64,000 nt of DNA from Nematopogon swammerdamellus (GCA_946902875.1 OX336359.1:3844001-3908000); one strand, 5' to 3'. Shown: positions 51,457 through 62,829, numbered from the stretch's first letter. Numbers and translations are program-made. The notes: generated by a model from the letters alone, not told the origin.

Positions 51457-51780
51457 CCACAGGTTGCAGAATCACAAAAGAATGCCTTTCAATAATAACT
51501 ACACTTCAACTGAGATGCTTTCAATGTCGCGTCAAAATCGCAACTAAATTATGCGTAACGAAAAACAGGTTACAAATGTTGATGTTTCCCGGCATCTCAC
51601 CTATTCATTCCTGGGCTTATCTTTTTCTTTTCATTCAATTAAGGCGCGCTAGTTATACAGGGTGGCCCAGTTATAGTGGTCCAAAATTTTTTTTTAGATG
51701 GAGGACATCATGCTGACTCATTTAATTTTTTTTACCTATGTCATTGCTTTTCAGTACAACTGAGATATCATCTGCAAGCA
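51457..51780. other. Unassigned DNA
   Basis: Contains CAGGGTGGCCCAGTTATAGT, resembling a transposon end. No partner is found. Confidence 0.35.
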
Positions 51781-52200
51781 TGTCGTAAAAGTCGACTAAG
51801 GGATAAGAAAATTCGTCAGCCTCGGTAGCTCAGTGGCGCGGTTGGTTAGTCAACTGTTATTAAGCACCGCTGAGCGCGGTCAGTGATTGGATGGGTGACC
51901 GCTCGACCGTTGGAGGCTGACCGTGGTTCGGATTCCACGTTAAACTGTAGGTCCCTTCCCTTCTTACCTTACTAGGTGGTAGGGTTTATCCCGGCCGGGT
52001 TGGTACCACCGCACTGAACGAAACGTCGGTCGAAACGGCTATGTAAATAGTTCGTGTTTTCCGTCCAGTTTAGTGTAGCCGACATGAAATGAAGGGAAGC
52101 ACTGACATGGCACCTAGTTCACCCTGTGTTATGGGCTGACATCACGGATCTTGTAGGTGATGTAGCCAACCGTGTCAGGTTCCATAAAAAAAAAAAAAAA
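51781..52200 (+). mobile_element. SINE family 1, full length, with family-R extension
   Basis: The R piece (GTCGTAAAAGTCGACTAAGG ATAAGAAAATTC) precedes GTCAGCCTC at 51,815. Same subfamily as 11,344 (GGCGCGGTTGGTTAGTCAAC). A run 52,186-52,200. Confidence 0.9.
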
Positions 52201-53405
52201 GAAGCATTTTTTGGAAGTGTTTGTCTGTCTGTTTTCCCCAATTGCATTGGTGCGACGTCAGCTAACAGTTTCTTTACTTCATTTGATTTGATCACATGTT
52301 TATTATTTAACATTTTTTACTTTTAGTGCAGTATTTTACTTAGTTAGGTATATATTTGATTTATTTTAATGAGAATTAAATAAGTGCAAACCTATAATCT
52401 AAAAGTGTTGTTGCTAGTCGATATTAGCAGATATGTACATAGAATAGAAGAATAGAATAGAATAGAATAGAATAACGTTTATTTCCTCTTCACATCAGTA
52501 ATACAGATCATTATACACATGGGCTTGGGCTTATAGTTAATTAATTCATATGTTATGTTTCTCTGTGCATTACCTTAGTGTCGTGTAGTAGGTACTTCAT
52601 TGAATATAAAGGTATTGTTGCGGCTGGCATTACGACATTTATTCAATGAAGAATAAATAGAGATGAAGGCTGATATAATATCAATTTTCTGATCTACAAA
52701 AATTACTGGCACGTTCTAAATTAAAATGTTTCAAAGCAATGTCATTTTCTCGCCTTTTATATATATCGTCGTAACAGCCGGGACATTAAGATAGCTCTTA
52801 CACGTTGGAAAGAAAGTACAGTTTCCTTTTTTTGCAAAGCATGTCGTTTTCTCGCCTTCCACAGGACCAGATGGTCGTAACAGCCGCGTTTTCTGACAGT
52901 TCGCATTACCGCGCAAGCCACTATAAGGAACTTCGTTTCAATATTCCAATTACATAACTGAGTACTTTCTTTATACATAGTCATTTAACAACTATTACTA
53001 TGACGCCACTCTCGAAATCGAGAATAAATCCGATTTTTGTTATAAAAAATGTCAGTGCCTATCATAATAAAATATATGGAATAGTTTTTTTTTTATTTCA
53101 AAGTAAGTTTTTGGGTTACTCTTACTTTTCATCTTTTACGTCAATTTGCCTGTATGGAAAGTTGATATTTAATTGTGTATTGAACGGGCATTGCCTCCCC
53201 CCTACTATGGGCGAGAAAAGCGGTATCAACCTGAATGTTCTTCATTATATATATTATGGTTTTATTCGTCCTATTTAGACAAACAATAATTGGTAGGTTT
53301 TACTGGATTTGACAAAGACAAAATGCCGATAGGCACTGTGGACAATCCATTGTTTCATTCCATATTTTTTTCCGCCTAATTCTGACAATTGATACACAGT
53401 GTAGG
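52201..53405. other. Unassigned DNA with AGAAT microsatellite (52,441-52,480)
   Basis: Repeated TAGAATAGAATAGAATAG followed by ACGTTTATTTCC. A local inverted duplication (TCATTTTCTCGCCTTTTA at 52,742 and CGTTTTCTCGCCTTCCAC at 52,846) is weak. No gene. Confidence 0.45.
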
Positions 53406-53414
53406 GCCAAATGC

Positions 53415-53505
53415 GTGCGTGCGACTAGGATAAAGTGGAGATGGCTTCTTTAAAATTATATTTTTTTACGTCACACCTTTGAAAACGGAAACACAAACAC
53501 GATGA
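53415..53505. repeat. Dispersed repeat (second copy of 9,296)
   Basis: ACTAGGATAAAGTGGAGATG, TTTAAAATTATATTTTTTTA, CCTTTGAAAACGGAAACAC. Confidence 0.7.
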
Positions 53506-54535
53506 ATTCCCAAAAGAATTATTTTATAATAATATATTTTTATTGTTGCATATTAGATGGCAATTTGAAAAGCTACAATAAATTCAACAAAATACCAGAA
53601 CCCCTAAACATGATTTTTATTTATAGATTTATTTTTGTGTTTTCTTTGTTTTTGACGTGAATTTGATGAAACGTCTTTATCCGGCAGCCGGTTTTTTACA
53701 AAAAAGTTGCGTCACGAAAATTATGTACTTTTGGCGACTTATATCTCGAAACTATAAGAGTTACAGGAAGGTGAGGCATATCCGACTTGCTAAGTTGACA
53801 TACCCGAGAGTCGTACATCAAGCCCTTCTATAAATATGGCCCTTAGAAAAAAGGCTTAGAAAATCAATAAATGCTTATAACTCCTGAACTACTGGTCAGA
53901 TCGACTTGCAAATTGTTTCTTTACATAGAAAAAAATTGCTCTTTTTGAAATAGTTGTATTTTTTCAAAATTGGTTCAGCCGTTTCAGAATAAAAAAGGAG
54001 AAGTGTTTGAGAGGGCATATTTCGGAAACTACTGATCCACGACTTCCACGACTACTCATCCGCTGGAGAAAATGATAGGCCTTGACGAGATTAAAATTTT
54101 TTTTTTAATATTTTTTTTGCTCCTATTTTTTACATAACATTGCCTTGTTTTAAATTTTAACTTCGTAGGATAAGAGGAAGTGGTTCTAATTTGGCTTCCA
54201 AGAATTGACCCACACATACTAACAAACCAACATACAGGGAAAGTTAAATAAAAGCTTGTAAAATAATTTTAACCTACATTTAATTGCTCTAATAAAATTA
54301 TACTACTGATCCACGACTACTCATCCGCTGAAGGAAATGATAGGCCTCGACAGGATTTTTTTTTTCGAAAACTACTGCTCCCAAACTAATCGTGTGGTGG
54401 GACAAGCAAGGATAGGTATCGATGAGATCTTCATAAAATTAAAGAATCTGCGGCCATGTCTCCTACACAGCCCACTCGCTTTTTTTTATTGAAAGCGCGA
54501 CGCAATCCTTTTTAACAAATTCCTGTTTTCAAACA
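53506..54535. repeat. AT-rich DNA with a dispersed ~60-bp direct repeat
   Basis: ACTACTCATCCGCTG-AATGATAGGCC occurs at about 54,052 and 54,317 with similar flanks. No gene. Confidence 0.5.
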
Positions 54536-54539
54536 ATTT

Positions 54540-54625
54540 CCCTTTTAAAAGCTGATATTTGGCAGAGCCATCCCACAGGTGCAAGCCGTACTCCAAGGAT
54601 GACCTGATCTGCGATTTGTGCAAAA
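54540..54625 (-). pseudogene. LINE fragment, RT thumb-side segment (CR1/Jockey-like)
   Basis: The minus strand encodes LEYGLHLWDGSAKYQL, the block after the RT palm also present (WDGSAKYQ) at 63,797-64,000. A very short scrap. Confidence 0.65.
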
Positions 54626-54952
54626 GGACTTTACGTGCACAAGAAATTTATGTGATTCTTTCTTGGTTGGTTCTTGTTTGCTTCTTACAGATTTTGAATG
54701 TAATATTTACTTGCTTTTATGACAAAGTGGTTCAAAAACTTTAAACTTTAAATAGTTAGTGAGAAATTATTATTTAGGTTGACCGCAAAATTAAGTTTGT
54801 TTGTATTATATTTATGTATCATAAAATTAATCTTGAGATGAACTTAATTTACATTGTGTGTGTGGCTTTGAAGTGGGAGGTGATGGCCGGGGGTGAGGAA
54901 TGTTAATTATTTTTATAACCAGTTTGGTGGTTTAAAAAAATTATAAGGGTTA

Positions 54953-54997
54953 ATTTATAGAAGATTCGTCACTACGCTCCGCACCTTCTATAAATTA
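54953..54997. repeat. Hairpin with ~17-bp arms
   Basis: GGTTAATTTATAGAAG and CTTCTATAAATTAACC flank a CACTACGCTCCGC loop. Similar in build to the palindrome at 5,466. Confidence 0.8.
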
Positions 54998-55775
54998 ACC
55001 GTAACTTAATAGGGACCATGTCGAGGCAGCCCGTGTCGTTTTTGCATACATGTATAATCAAAATCAATGTTTTGGTTAAAAAAAGTTTCCATTTTGCATG
55101 AAAATTTAAAAATTCAATGTTGTATGGAAAATCTGTTCCTTTATTTTTTTAAAGTAAACTAAATAAACTACGCGTACAGCAAAACACTAAAATTCCTATT
55201 TTAACTTGGTCTAGGCAATAAGCTTACTAGCAATTTGCTAGCAAACCTCCCCACTGCAAAGCCACGCCCCCCGTCGTATTTGTGCGGAACCCTCGGTTGG
55301 CGGGTTCGACTATACTTGGTCTGTGTTTTTTTTTTAATCTTAGTAACCTATTGACTTTATTTCTAGTAGACACTACTAAAGCTAAAATTTAGTTATTCCT
55401 GTCATTGTTGTCATTTTGAGAAAGAAAGACAGAGTGAACGAATTATTTAAGAATCTTAATTTTAAGCACACAAATTTTAGGTGATGTTAGTTGCAAGTGA
55501 TATGACACGTCTGAACTCGACAAAAATTGACAAATGCGCTTTAAATTTTTATAAAATAATTCACTCATCGTCCATAGGTTTTATTTCACAAATAAACGAA
55601 AAAAATTGCAATAAAGGTTTTTAATAAAGAAATTAATAAAAACATTAAGAAATTAATTTCCGGTGGTGGAAACTCCGTTTATTTTTATATTAATTTTAGG
55701 TTTTAATGTTTTAAATGTAAAATTTATATAAAACGAAACGTGTGAATAAATGGATAATAAAAATTTATAATAACA
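54998..55775. other. Unassigned DNA with decayed GACG-family head (55,280-55,330)
   Basis: GGAACCCTCGGTTGGCGGGT TCGACTATACTTGGTC is a reverse, mutated family head. No gene. Confidence 0.4.
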
Positions 55776-55862
55776 AGTAAAAAGCCACCTCCATAGTTTT
55801 GAGCCGTTGCGGCAATTTATCGATCGACTCGCGACATTCGCTTGTTTTGGAAAAACAAATGT
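55776..55862. repeat. Dispersed repeat (second copy of 10,235)
   Basis: GTAAAAAGCCACCTCCATAG, GCGGCAATTTATCGATCGAC. Confidence 0.7.
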
Positions 55863-56027
55863 TGGTAATAGTTGAAGTATCACCTGCTGCGCTACTAGCA
55901 GCGGCGCCACGTGGCCGCGCGCGCGAAGCGCCCCACTGTGGGCGGAGTCTCTTCCCTTCCCCTCGCATTCTCTACCCCTGCTTCACCCCCTCGAATACCT
56001 ACTGCGGCCGATATGACAAAGCCTTAA

Positions 56028-56454
56028 ATAAGATACTCTGCTCGAGACAATGCATACAAACACCGCGCTCCGCCAGACCGCACCCCGTGCCGCGCCCCGC
56101 GCCTCCTCCGCCGCCACCAGCCTCCGCAGCTAGCCGCCACCAACCGCCGCCGCGCCGCGCCGCTTTTATTTCGATTCGATTTGTATGGGAGCCACATCTT
56201 AGCGTGGCCGGAAGTGAATGTTAGTTAGCCTATCCTGTGTCCCGTATAGTAAAATGTGCTTGTACTAAGTTTCATCGAATTCGGATGATGGCTTTAAGAG
56301 TTATGGCGGAACATACATACATACATACAGAAAAGATTTCTAAAAATCGTCAATTTGGCTTTAGTATCATACATAGAGGCTACAAACTCAATATTTCCTA
56401 AAACAAAGTAACTTACTCCATGACCATCCCTTACAGATTTATTATTAGTATTGA
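56028..56454 (-). mobile_element. Helitron-like element, right part of the split long copy
   Basis: Continues from the second TTAA (56,024-56,027) with ATAAGATACTCTGCTCGAG, the GC-rich tract, CTTAGCGTGGCCGGAAGTG and the TC end (plus-strand AGTATTGA at 56,447-56,454), followed by T. Colinear with 58,188-58,623. Confidence 0.8.
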
Positions 56455-56477
56455 TGATTGATTGATTGATGATATTT

Positions 56478-56900
56478 TAGAATGTATCTCTCCCCGTGCA
56501 TGTCGTAAGAGTCGACATGACATAAGGGATAACGACAAGATGCCATGCTAAAGGGCGACAGACTAGCCACCTCTCACCTAAGCGTGATCTTTCCACCGAG
56601 TCATGCAGCAGGTAGGTCTTCTTGCCTTACTTGCTGCTTGATAGTTATCTTGTCCGAATACTTTGCTAAATGTGGTGGTCGGTGTTTTTTTTTATAGACG
56701 GCCGGCGCGGGTGTCTGTGACCAAAATACTTCAACGGAAGATCAGACACAGCAAATAACACCATTCCTCGCGAAACCACGCTCAGAGAGGCGCCATGCCG
56801 GCTATAAGGCGTTATGCTGTAATTTACAAGAGAGTACTTGCAACTCAACTCCAATTACTCTGCTTACCCCGATTGTCGGGATACAGCGTATGGTACGTAT
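56478..56900 (-). repeat. Interspersed repeat R, split by a LINE scrap
   Basis: Reverse R at 56,478-56,685 and 56,812-56,900. Between them (56,686-56,811) lies GAACCAC-type LINE 3' sequence (CCTCGCGAAACCACGCTCAG, AGGCGCCATGCC) also seen at 4,390-4,430. Confidence 0.7.
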
Positions 56901-56906
56901 TTAGAA

Positions 56907-58623
56907 CTAGCTTTTGCCCGCGGCTTCGCTCGCGTGAAATTCGTATTTCAAAGGAAGAAAGTAAGTAACTTTTTGAGGCCGAAGGCCGAGCTGCGTTCAG
57001 GAAGACGATAAACCTTTTCGAAGACAGTAAGTAACTATGGGCGAGGCCGAAGGCCGAGCTGCGTTCAGGAAGAGGATAAAGCATCTTTAAGAAGTAAGTA
57101 ACAAAGGGCGAGGCCGAAGGCCGAGCTGCGTTCAGGAAGAGGATAACCTTTTCGAAGAATGTATGTAACAGAGGGCGAGTCCGAAGGCCGAGCTGCGTTC
57201 AGGAAGACCATAAATCTTCTCGAAGAAAGGAACCTCTTTGTTACTTACATTCTTCGAAAAGGTTTATCCTCTTCCTGAACACATCTCGGCCTTCGGCCTT
57301 GCCCATAGTTACTTACTGTCTTCGAGAATTTATCGTCTTCCTGAACGCAGCTCGGCCTTCGGCCTCGCCCTCTGTTACTTACTTTCTTCGAAAAGGTTAT
57401 CCTCTTCCTGAACGCAGGTCGGCCTTCGGCCTCGCCCATGTTACTTACTGTCTTCGAGAAGGTTTATCGTTTTCCTGAACGCAGCTCGGCCTTCGGCCTC
57501 GCCCTCTGTTACTTACTTTCTTCGAAAAGGTTATCCTCTTCCTGAACGCAGGTCGGCCTTCGGCCTCGCCCATAGTTACTTACTGTCTTCGAGAAGGTTT
57601 ATCGTTTTCCTGAACGCAGCTCGGCCATCAGCCTCGCTCTCTGTTACTACTTTCTTCGAAAAGTTTACCCTCATCCTGAACGCAGCTCGGCCTTCGGCCT
57701 CGCCCATAGTTACTTACTGTCTTCGAGACGGTTTATCGTCTTCCTGAACCCAGCCGCCCTTAGTTACTTACTTTCTTCTTTGAAATACGAATTTCACGCG
57801 AGCGAAGCCGCGGGCAAAAGCTAGTACATACATACGTACAAACATACATACATACATACATACATACATACATACATACATACATACATACATACATACA
57901 TACATACATACATACATACATACATACATACCAGTCAAACACATAACTCTCCTTTTCGCTTCGCCGTAGTCGGGTAAAAATAAGAATCTTTTCGTTAATA
58001 TTGCGCGCATAGGTACTAAACTACGTACGTACAATATAATAAACATACGATCAAATAACTTAAATCAAATAGGATCTCCAGTTAAGTAAATATCCGCTAA
58101 CATCGACTTGCAACAACACTTTGCACCTAAAATTAATCAAATAGATACCTAACGAAGTAAACCTACATAATATTATGAATCGAATTAAATAAGATACTCT
58201 GCTCGAGACAATGCATACAAACACCGCGCTCCGCCAGACCGCACCCCGTGCCGCTCCCCGCGCCTCCTCCGCCGCCACCAGCCTCCGCAGCTAGCCGCCA
58301 CCAACCGCCGCCGCGCCGCGCCGCTTTTATTTCGATTCGATTTGTATGGGAGCCACATCTTAGCGTGGCCGGAAGTGAATGTTAGTTAGCCTATCCTGTG
58401 TCCCGTATAGTAAAATGTGCTTGTACTAAGTTTCATCGAATTCGGATGATGGCTTTAAGAGTTATGGCGGAACATACATACATACATACATACATACAGA
58501 AAAGATTTCTAAAAATCGTCAATTTGGCTTTAGTATCATACATAGAGGCTACAAACTCAATATTTCCTAAAACAAAGTAACTTACTCCATGACCATCCCT
58601 TACAGATTTATTATTAGTATTGA
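56907..58623 (-). mobile_element. Helitron-like element, long form, intact (1,717 bp)
   Basis: CTAG end at 56,907 (after A) and TC end at 58,622-58,623 (before T). Contents in plus order: repeat array 56,950-57,775 with orientation switch near 57,235, an inverted internal copy of the CTAG end (57,788-57,825), (CATA)n array 57,829-57,931, AT-rich part, GC-rich tract (58,245-58,325), and body. The array and the paired CTAG ends make the first ~915 bases a giant imperfect palindrome. No coding capacity. Confidence 0.85.
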
Positions 58624-58797
58624 TTGATGATGATGTATAACTTACTAAGCTAACGTAGACCGTAGACCATCTGTGTATTATTTATTTCTAAGCGTAGTAC
58701 CAATTAATCCAGGCGCATGGACGGGATTAGGGGTATACTATTAGCTAATTGAAACGTACGCATGGGCCATGCTGCTATATGTTCGTGGACATTGAGA
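58624..58797. other. Unassigned DNA
   Basis: No gene seen. Confidence 0.4.
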
Positions 58798-59128
58798 ATT
58801 TTTTTTTTATGGAACCTGACATGCTTGGCTACGTCACCTACAACATCCGTGATGTCAGCCCATAACACCGGGTCAACTAGGTGCCATGTCAGCGCTTCCC
58901 TTCATTTCACGCCGGACGTCTACACTGAACTGGACAGAAACACGAAATATTTACATAGCCGTTTCGATCGACGTTTCATTCGCGGCGGTATCAAACCGGT
59001 AGTGAGGTAAGAAGGGAAGGGTCATACAGTTTTAGTTCATATACATCACCTAAAACATCCGTGATGTCAGCCCATAACACCGGGTGAACTAGGTGCCATG
59101 TCAGTGCTTCCCTTCATTTCTTGTCATA
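58798..59128 (-). mobile_element. SINE family 1 copy followed by a second tail fragment
   Basis: First copy 58,798-59,032 (tail, core, broken in the linker). A second reverse tail, CACCTAAAACATCCGTGATG to GTGCTTCCCTTCATTTC, follows at 59,043-59,122. Confidence 0.75.
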
Positions 59129-59419
59129 TTGCTATAAGCTATCAACTTTCTGATCTCCCGATCGAAAGTCTCTTGTTGGTTAATGACTAACGACTTCCTC
59201 ATAATTCAAGGAAAGACGGTCAAGCCACCTCGTCTCGGAAAAATGTCAGTAGCTTCGAGTGATGACTAGGGATGGACGTGTTCGTTGCTCTTTTAAATCG
59301 CGCAATAACGTTACTGCTGTAAAGGAACAACAGGTTGCGTAAACTGTTGCTAGAGCAGCAGGTTTTGCTACATTAACCGCGTTTTCCAAACAACGGATAA
59401 CATGTTTTGTTCTGCACGT
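59129..59419. other. Unassigned DNA
   Basis: The minus frame here only extends the LINE fragment by chance. No gene. Confidence 0.35.
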
Positions 59420-59745
59420 TTTTTTTATTGAAAGCGCGACATATGGCGCCGAGCGGTGTATAACGACGCCCATGGACATACGGCAGGGGTTGCGAATGCC
59501 ATGCCGGCCTGACAGGTGCCTATTCATGCCACTTTTGAAGCAACCGAAACGGTACTTGGGGGGAATATATTAGCAGGGAGAGCATTCCAGAGTTTACCGG
59601 TTCTGTAGAGGAAAGATCTGCAGAACCGATTGGTACGCATACGCGAAGTCCAACGTGTAGGGATGCAATCCTTGCCCAGTGCGCGTGGTGCGGAGGTGGA
59701 AGGGGGACGGCGTTAAACAGCTCCTCCGAGTACTCCGAGTATTTT
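59420..59745 (-). pseudogene. LINE fragment, C-terminal RT region (CR1/Jockey-like)
   Basis: Minus frame pieces RRPPSTSAPRALGK, NRFCRSSLQNR and NRHLSGRHGIRNPCRMSMGV in shifting frames. Same subfamily as 40,312-40,690, more decayed. Confidence 0.75.
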
Positions 59746-60159
59746 TTCTCTTCATTTTCGGTTTTACATCTATGTTATGAAGAAATGATATATTAAACTG
59801 GTCTCAGCATGTCCTGTTTCCCATCTGACTCTGCAACTAATACCGGATTGCATAAAATACCTGTTGTTTAGTTTTTAAACAGAAATTCTTGCACGAAATA
59901 GGTTGTCCGTTATATGACCCAGTGCTAGTGTTTAGGGGAAGCCAACCGTCACTAATGAGCTCCTGACAGTATCATTAATCATACGCTGGCGTGAGATGCG
60001 ACGGGTGCTTTTTTGGTCCTGTGCGTGCAATTATTCTCGAGTTTTTCGAGTTATCTCAGTAGCTTTGGAGGAGTGTACGCGAAATTATTAAGCTCACACA
60101 CCTAGCGAGCAAACTTCATATTAAATTTAAATTAATTTGTTTGTGTACAATTAAAATAA
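59746..60159. other. Unassigned DNA
   Basis: No gene recognised. Confidence 0.4.
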
Positions 60160-60456
60160 AGAGCGGCTGGCGCGGCCGCGGCCGGAGCGGAAAGCCTCAA
60201 ACGCAAAAAATATTCAAATATAATTCAAGATTTCGAATTTGTTGCGTTTGCGGTTGAAACCCTCGGTCCGTGGAGCTGTGAAGCCAAAAGCTTCTTGAAG
60301 AGGCTTGGGCCTCTGCTGGTGGACGCAACTGGCGTCCCGCAATCAAGGGCCTACTTCATTCAAAGGGTAAGCCTTGCCATCCAGCGGGGTAATGCAGCAA
60401 GTGTTCTAAGAACATTTGAAAATTCCCCTTTTGATAGTTATTTTAATGTTTGTTAG
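60160..60456 (+). pseudogene. Retroelement ORF, C-terminal end (VETLGPW ... QRGNAASVL type)
   Basis: Open to TAG at 60,454-60,456. It reads YSNIIQDFEFVAFAVETLGP, then FLKRLGPLLVDATGVPQSRA and FIQRVSLAIQRGNAASVLRT. I know this C-terminal pattern from ORF ends in animal non-LTR elements, where it follows the reverse transcriptase. The clade cannot be set from this piece. The upstream ~30 bases are GC-rich and may not belong. A host protein is not excluded, but no other exon is visible. Confidence 0.6.
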
Positions 60457-60808
60457 GTAGGTTTATTTCTTTAGTTATTAGTATTACTTTTTTATATTTT
60501 ATGTTATTTGTGTATTTCACTTCACTGCTAACCTCATAAGCCATTTAGCGTGATAGTAAGTAGCCTATAGTTGATGGGAAGAATCAAGCTATCCGTAGAA
60601 TTTTATTTTATTAAAATCGGTTCAGTGGTTCTCGAGTTATAAGCGGACAGACATACATACACTCAGACACTCAGACACTCAGACAGAAAGCAGACGTTGG
60701 ATTTTATTATAGGTAAGGAAGGATAAGGATTTACAATTAAATAACAACAAACATTGAAATGTAAATACAACGATTATAAACAACATATAGGGTAAATGAC
60801 GGCATTTT
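60457..60808. repeat. Repeat debris with (CAGACACT)n
   Basis: AAATCGGTTCAGTGGTTCTC, GAGTTATAAGCGGACAGACA and three CAGACACT units (60,660-60,683), then ATTTTATTATAGGTAAGG. It looks like the end of an insect interspersed repeat. Confidence 0.55.
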
Positions 60809-61165
60809 GTCAGCCTCGATAGCTCAGTGGTGCAGACAGTCGACTGTTGCTATTGATTGTTAAGCAACGCTGGGCGCGGTCAGTACTTGGATGGGTGACC
60901 GCTCGACCGTTGGAGGCTGACCGTGATTCGAATTCCACGTAAAACTGTAGGTCCCTTCCCTTCTTACCTTACTTGTTACCACCGCACTGAATGAAACGTC
61001 GGTCGAAACAGCTGTGTAAGTAGTTTGTGTTTTCCGTCCAGTTCAGTGTAGCCGGCACGACCGAAGGGAAGCACTGACATGGCAACTAGTTCACCCGGTG
61101 TTATAGGGCTGACATCACGGATGTTGATGTTGATTTTGCCAACCGTGTCAGTTTCCATAAAAAAA
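60809..61165 (+). mobile_element. SINE family 1, full head, deleted core
   Basis: GTCAGCCTC, A box TAGCTCAGTGG, 5S-like GTACTTGGATGGGTGACCGC and B box. The GGTGGTAGGG part of the core is deleted (TTACTTGTTACCACCG). Tail and short A run. Confidence 0.85.
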
Positions 61166-61179
61166 TACATACTGAACGT

Positions 61180-61625
61180 GAATGTCCCTTCCCTTGCCCC
61201 TTACCAGGTGGTAGGCCCAAATTGTTGCCGACTGGGTTGGTACCACCGTTACATCTAATATGGCCGCATAGCAGCCTGGGCTGTGTTCTCCTCGAGTTCA
61301 GTATAGCCAGCAATCCAAAGGAGAGTCTTTTATATTTATAAAAGGCGGACTTATTACGTAAGGCAATCTCTGCCAGTCAACTTGACTTAATTATGAACAC
61401 ACTATACAGTGGTAGGTGGTAGACTCAAATTGTAGCCGACTGGGTTGCTACCACCATACTGGATGTAATATGGCCGCTAGCAGCCTCGGTTGTGTTCTCC
61501 TCTAGTCCAGTAATAGCCGGCAATCTCAAGGTAAGTCTCCGGTGTGGCACCTACCTTCTCGGAGGTGATTTTGGCTGGTCGGAGCATGTACCCTTCCGAC
61601 TCAGCCATCCATACCGGATTAAATG
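61180..61625 (+). mobile_element. Two SINE family 2 tail copies in series
   Basis: First piece 61,180-61,325 (CTTACCAGGTGGTAGGCCC to CCAGCAATCC). Second piece 61,411-61,625 (GGTAGGTGGTAGACTC to CATCCATACCGGATTA). Both lack the tRNA-like head. Confidence 0.8.
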
Positions 61626-61689
61626 TTGGTGATTACGTATAGATAGGGGTGCGTTTGTCTAAATCAAACCAGATGCGGGATACTTTGTA

Positions 61690-62020
61690 CCTTGCGGGGC
61701 CGGTACTGTAAAAGAATAGCCCCACTGCATCTCTGCCCGTGTATGTCGTAAAAGGCGACTAAGGCCTTTTAAGGCCGTTAAGACTCCCTTCTTATATTAC
61801 TAGGTGGTAGGGTTTAACCCGCCCGGGTTGGTACCACCACACTGAATGAAAGGTCGGTCGAAACGGCTATGTAAATAGTTTGTGTTTTCCGTCTAGTTCA
61901 GTGTAGCCGGCACAACCGAAGGGAAGCACTGATGTGGCACCAAGTTCATCCGGTGTTATGGGCTGACATCACGGATGTTGTAGGTGATGTAGCCAACGGT
62001 GCCAGCTTCTATAAAAAAAA
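61690..62020 (+). mobile_element. SINE chimera: GTCGTAAAAGGCGACTAAGG head with family-1 core and tail
   Basis: Same junction as 9,848-10,165 (family-R piece, then TTCTTATATTACTAGGTGGT). Core, tail and A run to 62,020. A small AAGGCCTTTTAAGGCC palindrome is inserted at the junction. Confidence 0.8.
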
Positions 62021-62251
62021 TATTTAAAAAAAAGTGATTATAAATGAAACGCACGTAGAAAAGCGTACAGTTTTAGACACAACTTGAGGTCACCTCCAGC
62101 TGAAGCATTACTTTATTATGAAAGGCTAATCCTCTTAGTGTCTTTTAAATTATATCATTTGCTCAACTAGTTGGGATTAGGGCACTCAAATATCTTATTT
62201 AAGAGGATAATGAGGTCAGGGGGCCCGTTATATTTCAATATTGAGGATTTT

Positions 62252-62255
<4 letters not shown>
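62021..62255. other. Unassigned DNA
   Basis: No gene seen. Confidence 0.4.

Positions 62256-62287
<32 letters not shown>
62256..62287. repeat. (CT)n microsatellite
   Basis: About 16 CT/TC units. Confidence 0.95.
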
Positions 62288-62289
<2 letters not shown>

Positions 62290-62475
62290 TAACTTCGCTG
62301 TGTCTCTAAATCGTGCAAAAGGGACAGAGGCTTAATTACTTATAATTTAGGAACGAAGTTGGCGTTACAGGCATGCCCGATTACACCCCTCCAACCAAAT
62401 GTAAAGAAAATGTGTTTTAAATTTTCTTTTTAGTATTAGGTTTGCACGTTTGAATTTTTTCCAAATTATGCAATG

Positions 62476-62502
62476 CCGAGACTATACTTAGTATAGTCTC
62501 GG
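62476..62502. repeat. Perfect 12-bp-arm palindrome
   Basis: CCGAGACTATAC TTA GTATAGTCTCGG, directly at the broken edge of a LINE fragment. Confidence 0.9.
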
Positions 62503-62640
62503 GTACTTCAAGAGAGGCGTGAATGTGCACCTGTCAGCCCGGCATGGCATTCGCAGCCCCCTCATGCGACCGAACGTCCAGGGGCGTCGCTAGACACCTT
62601 ATGACTGGCTCGGCGCCACATGTCTCGCTTACTATAAAAA
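62503..62640 (+). pseudogene. LINE fragment, C-terminal end (CR1/Jockey-like)
   Basis: Frame YFKRGVNVHLSARHGIRSP, then the post-ORF GGCTCGGCGCCACATGTC and A-rich end. Confidence 0.7.
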
Positions 62641-62829
62641 AAATGGATACGGAACCCTAAAAAGCATCAACAGAAGTTCGGAGCACTTTGGAAAACAAAC
62701 AGACTGCTAGTACTGCAACTTGGGAAGACACTCCCAAACTCTACGGCGAACAGCGTTGCAAACATATTTGCATACGGTCTGCTATATCGAACAGTACTGG
62801 ACTAGGTCGATTTCAAGTGTGAAGCTTCT

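Larger units (their letters stand above)
48871..56023. mobile_element. 7.15-kb TTAA-flanked insertion
   Basis: TTAA at 48,867-48,870 and 56,024-56,027 bracket it. Removing it and one TTAA rejoins a Helitron-like copy colinear with 56,907-58,623. The left end GGTGATGTTAGACTGCGTCT and ~370 bases match the small TTAA element at 45,241. The right end ...CATATGACAAAGCC-type sequence (CCGATATGACAAAGCC) shows only a very short inverted match (GG). No transposase is recognised. Contents are old SINEs, foldbacks, a LINE scrap and unassigned DNA. TTAA duplication suggests piggyBac-like mobilisation of a large cargo, but capture by another route is possible. Confidence 0.55.
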
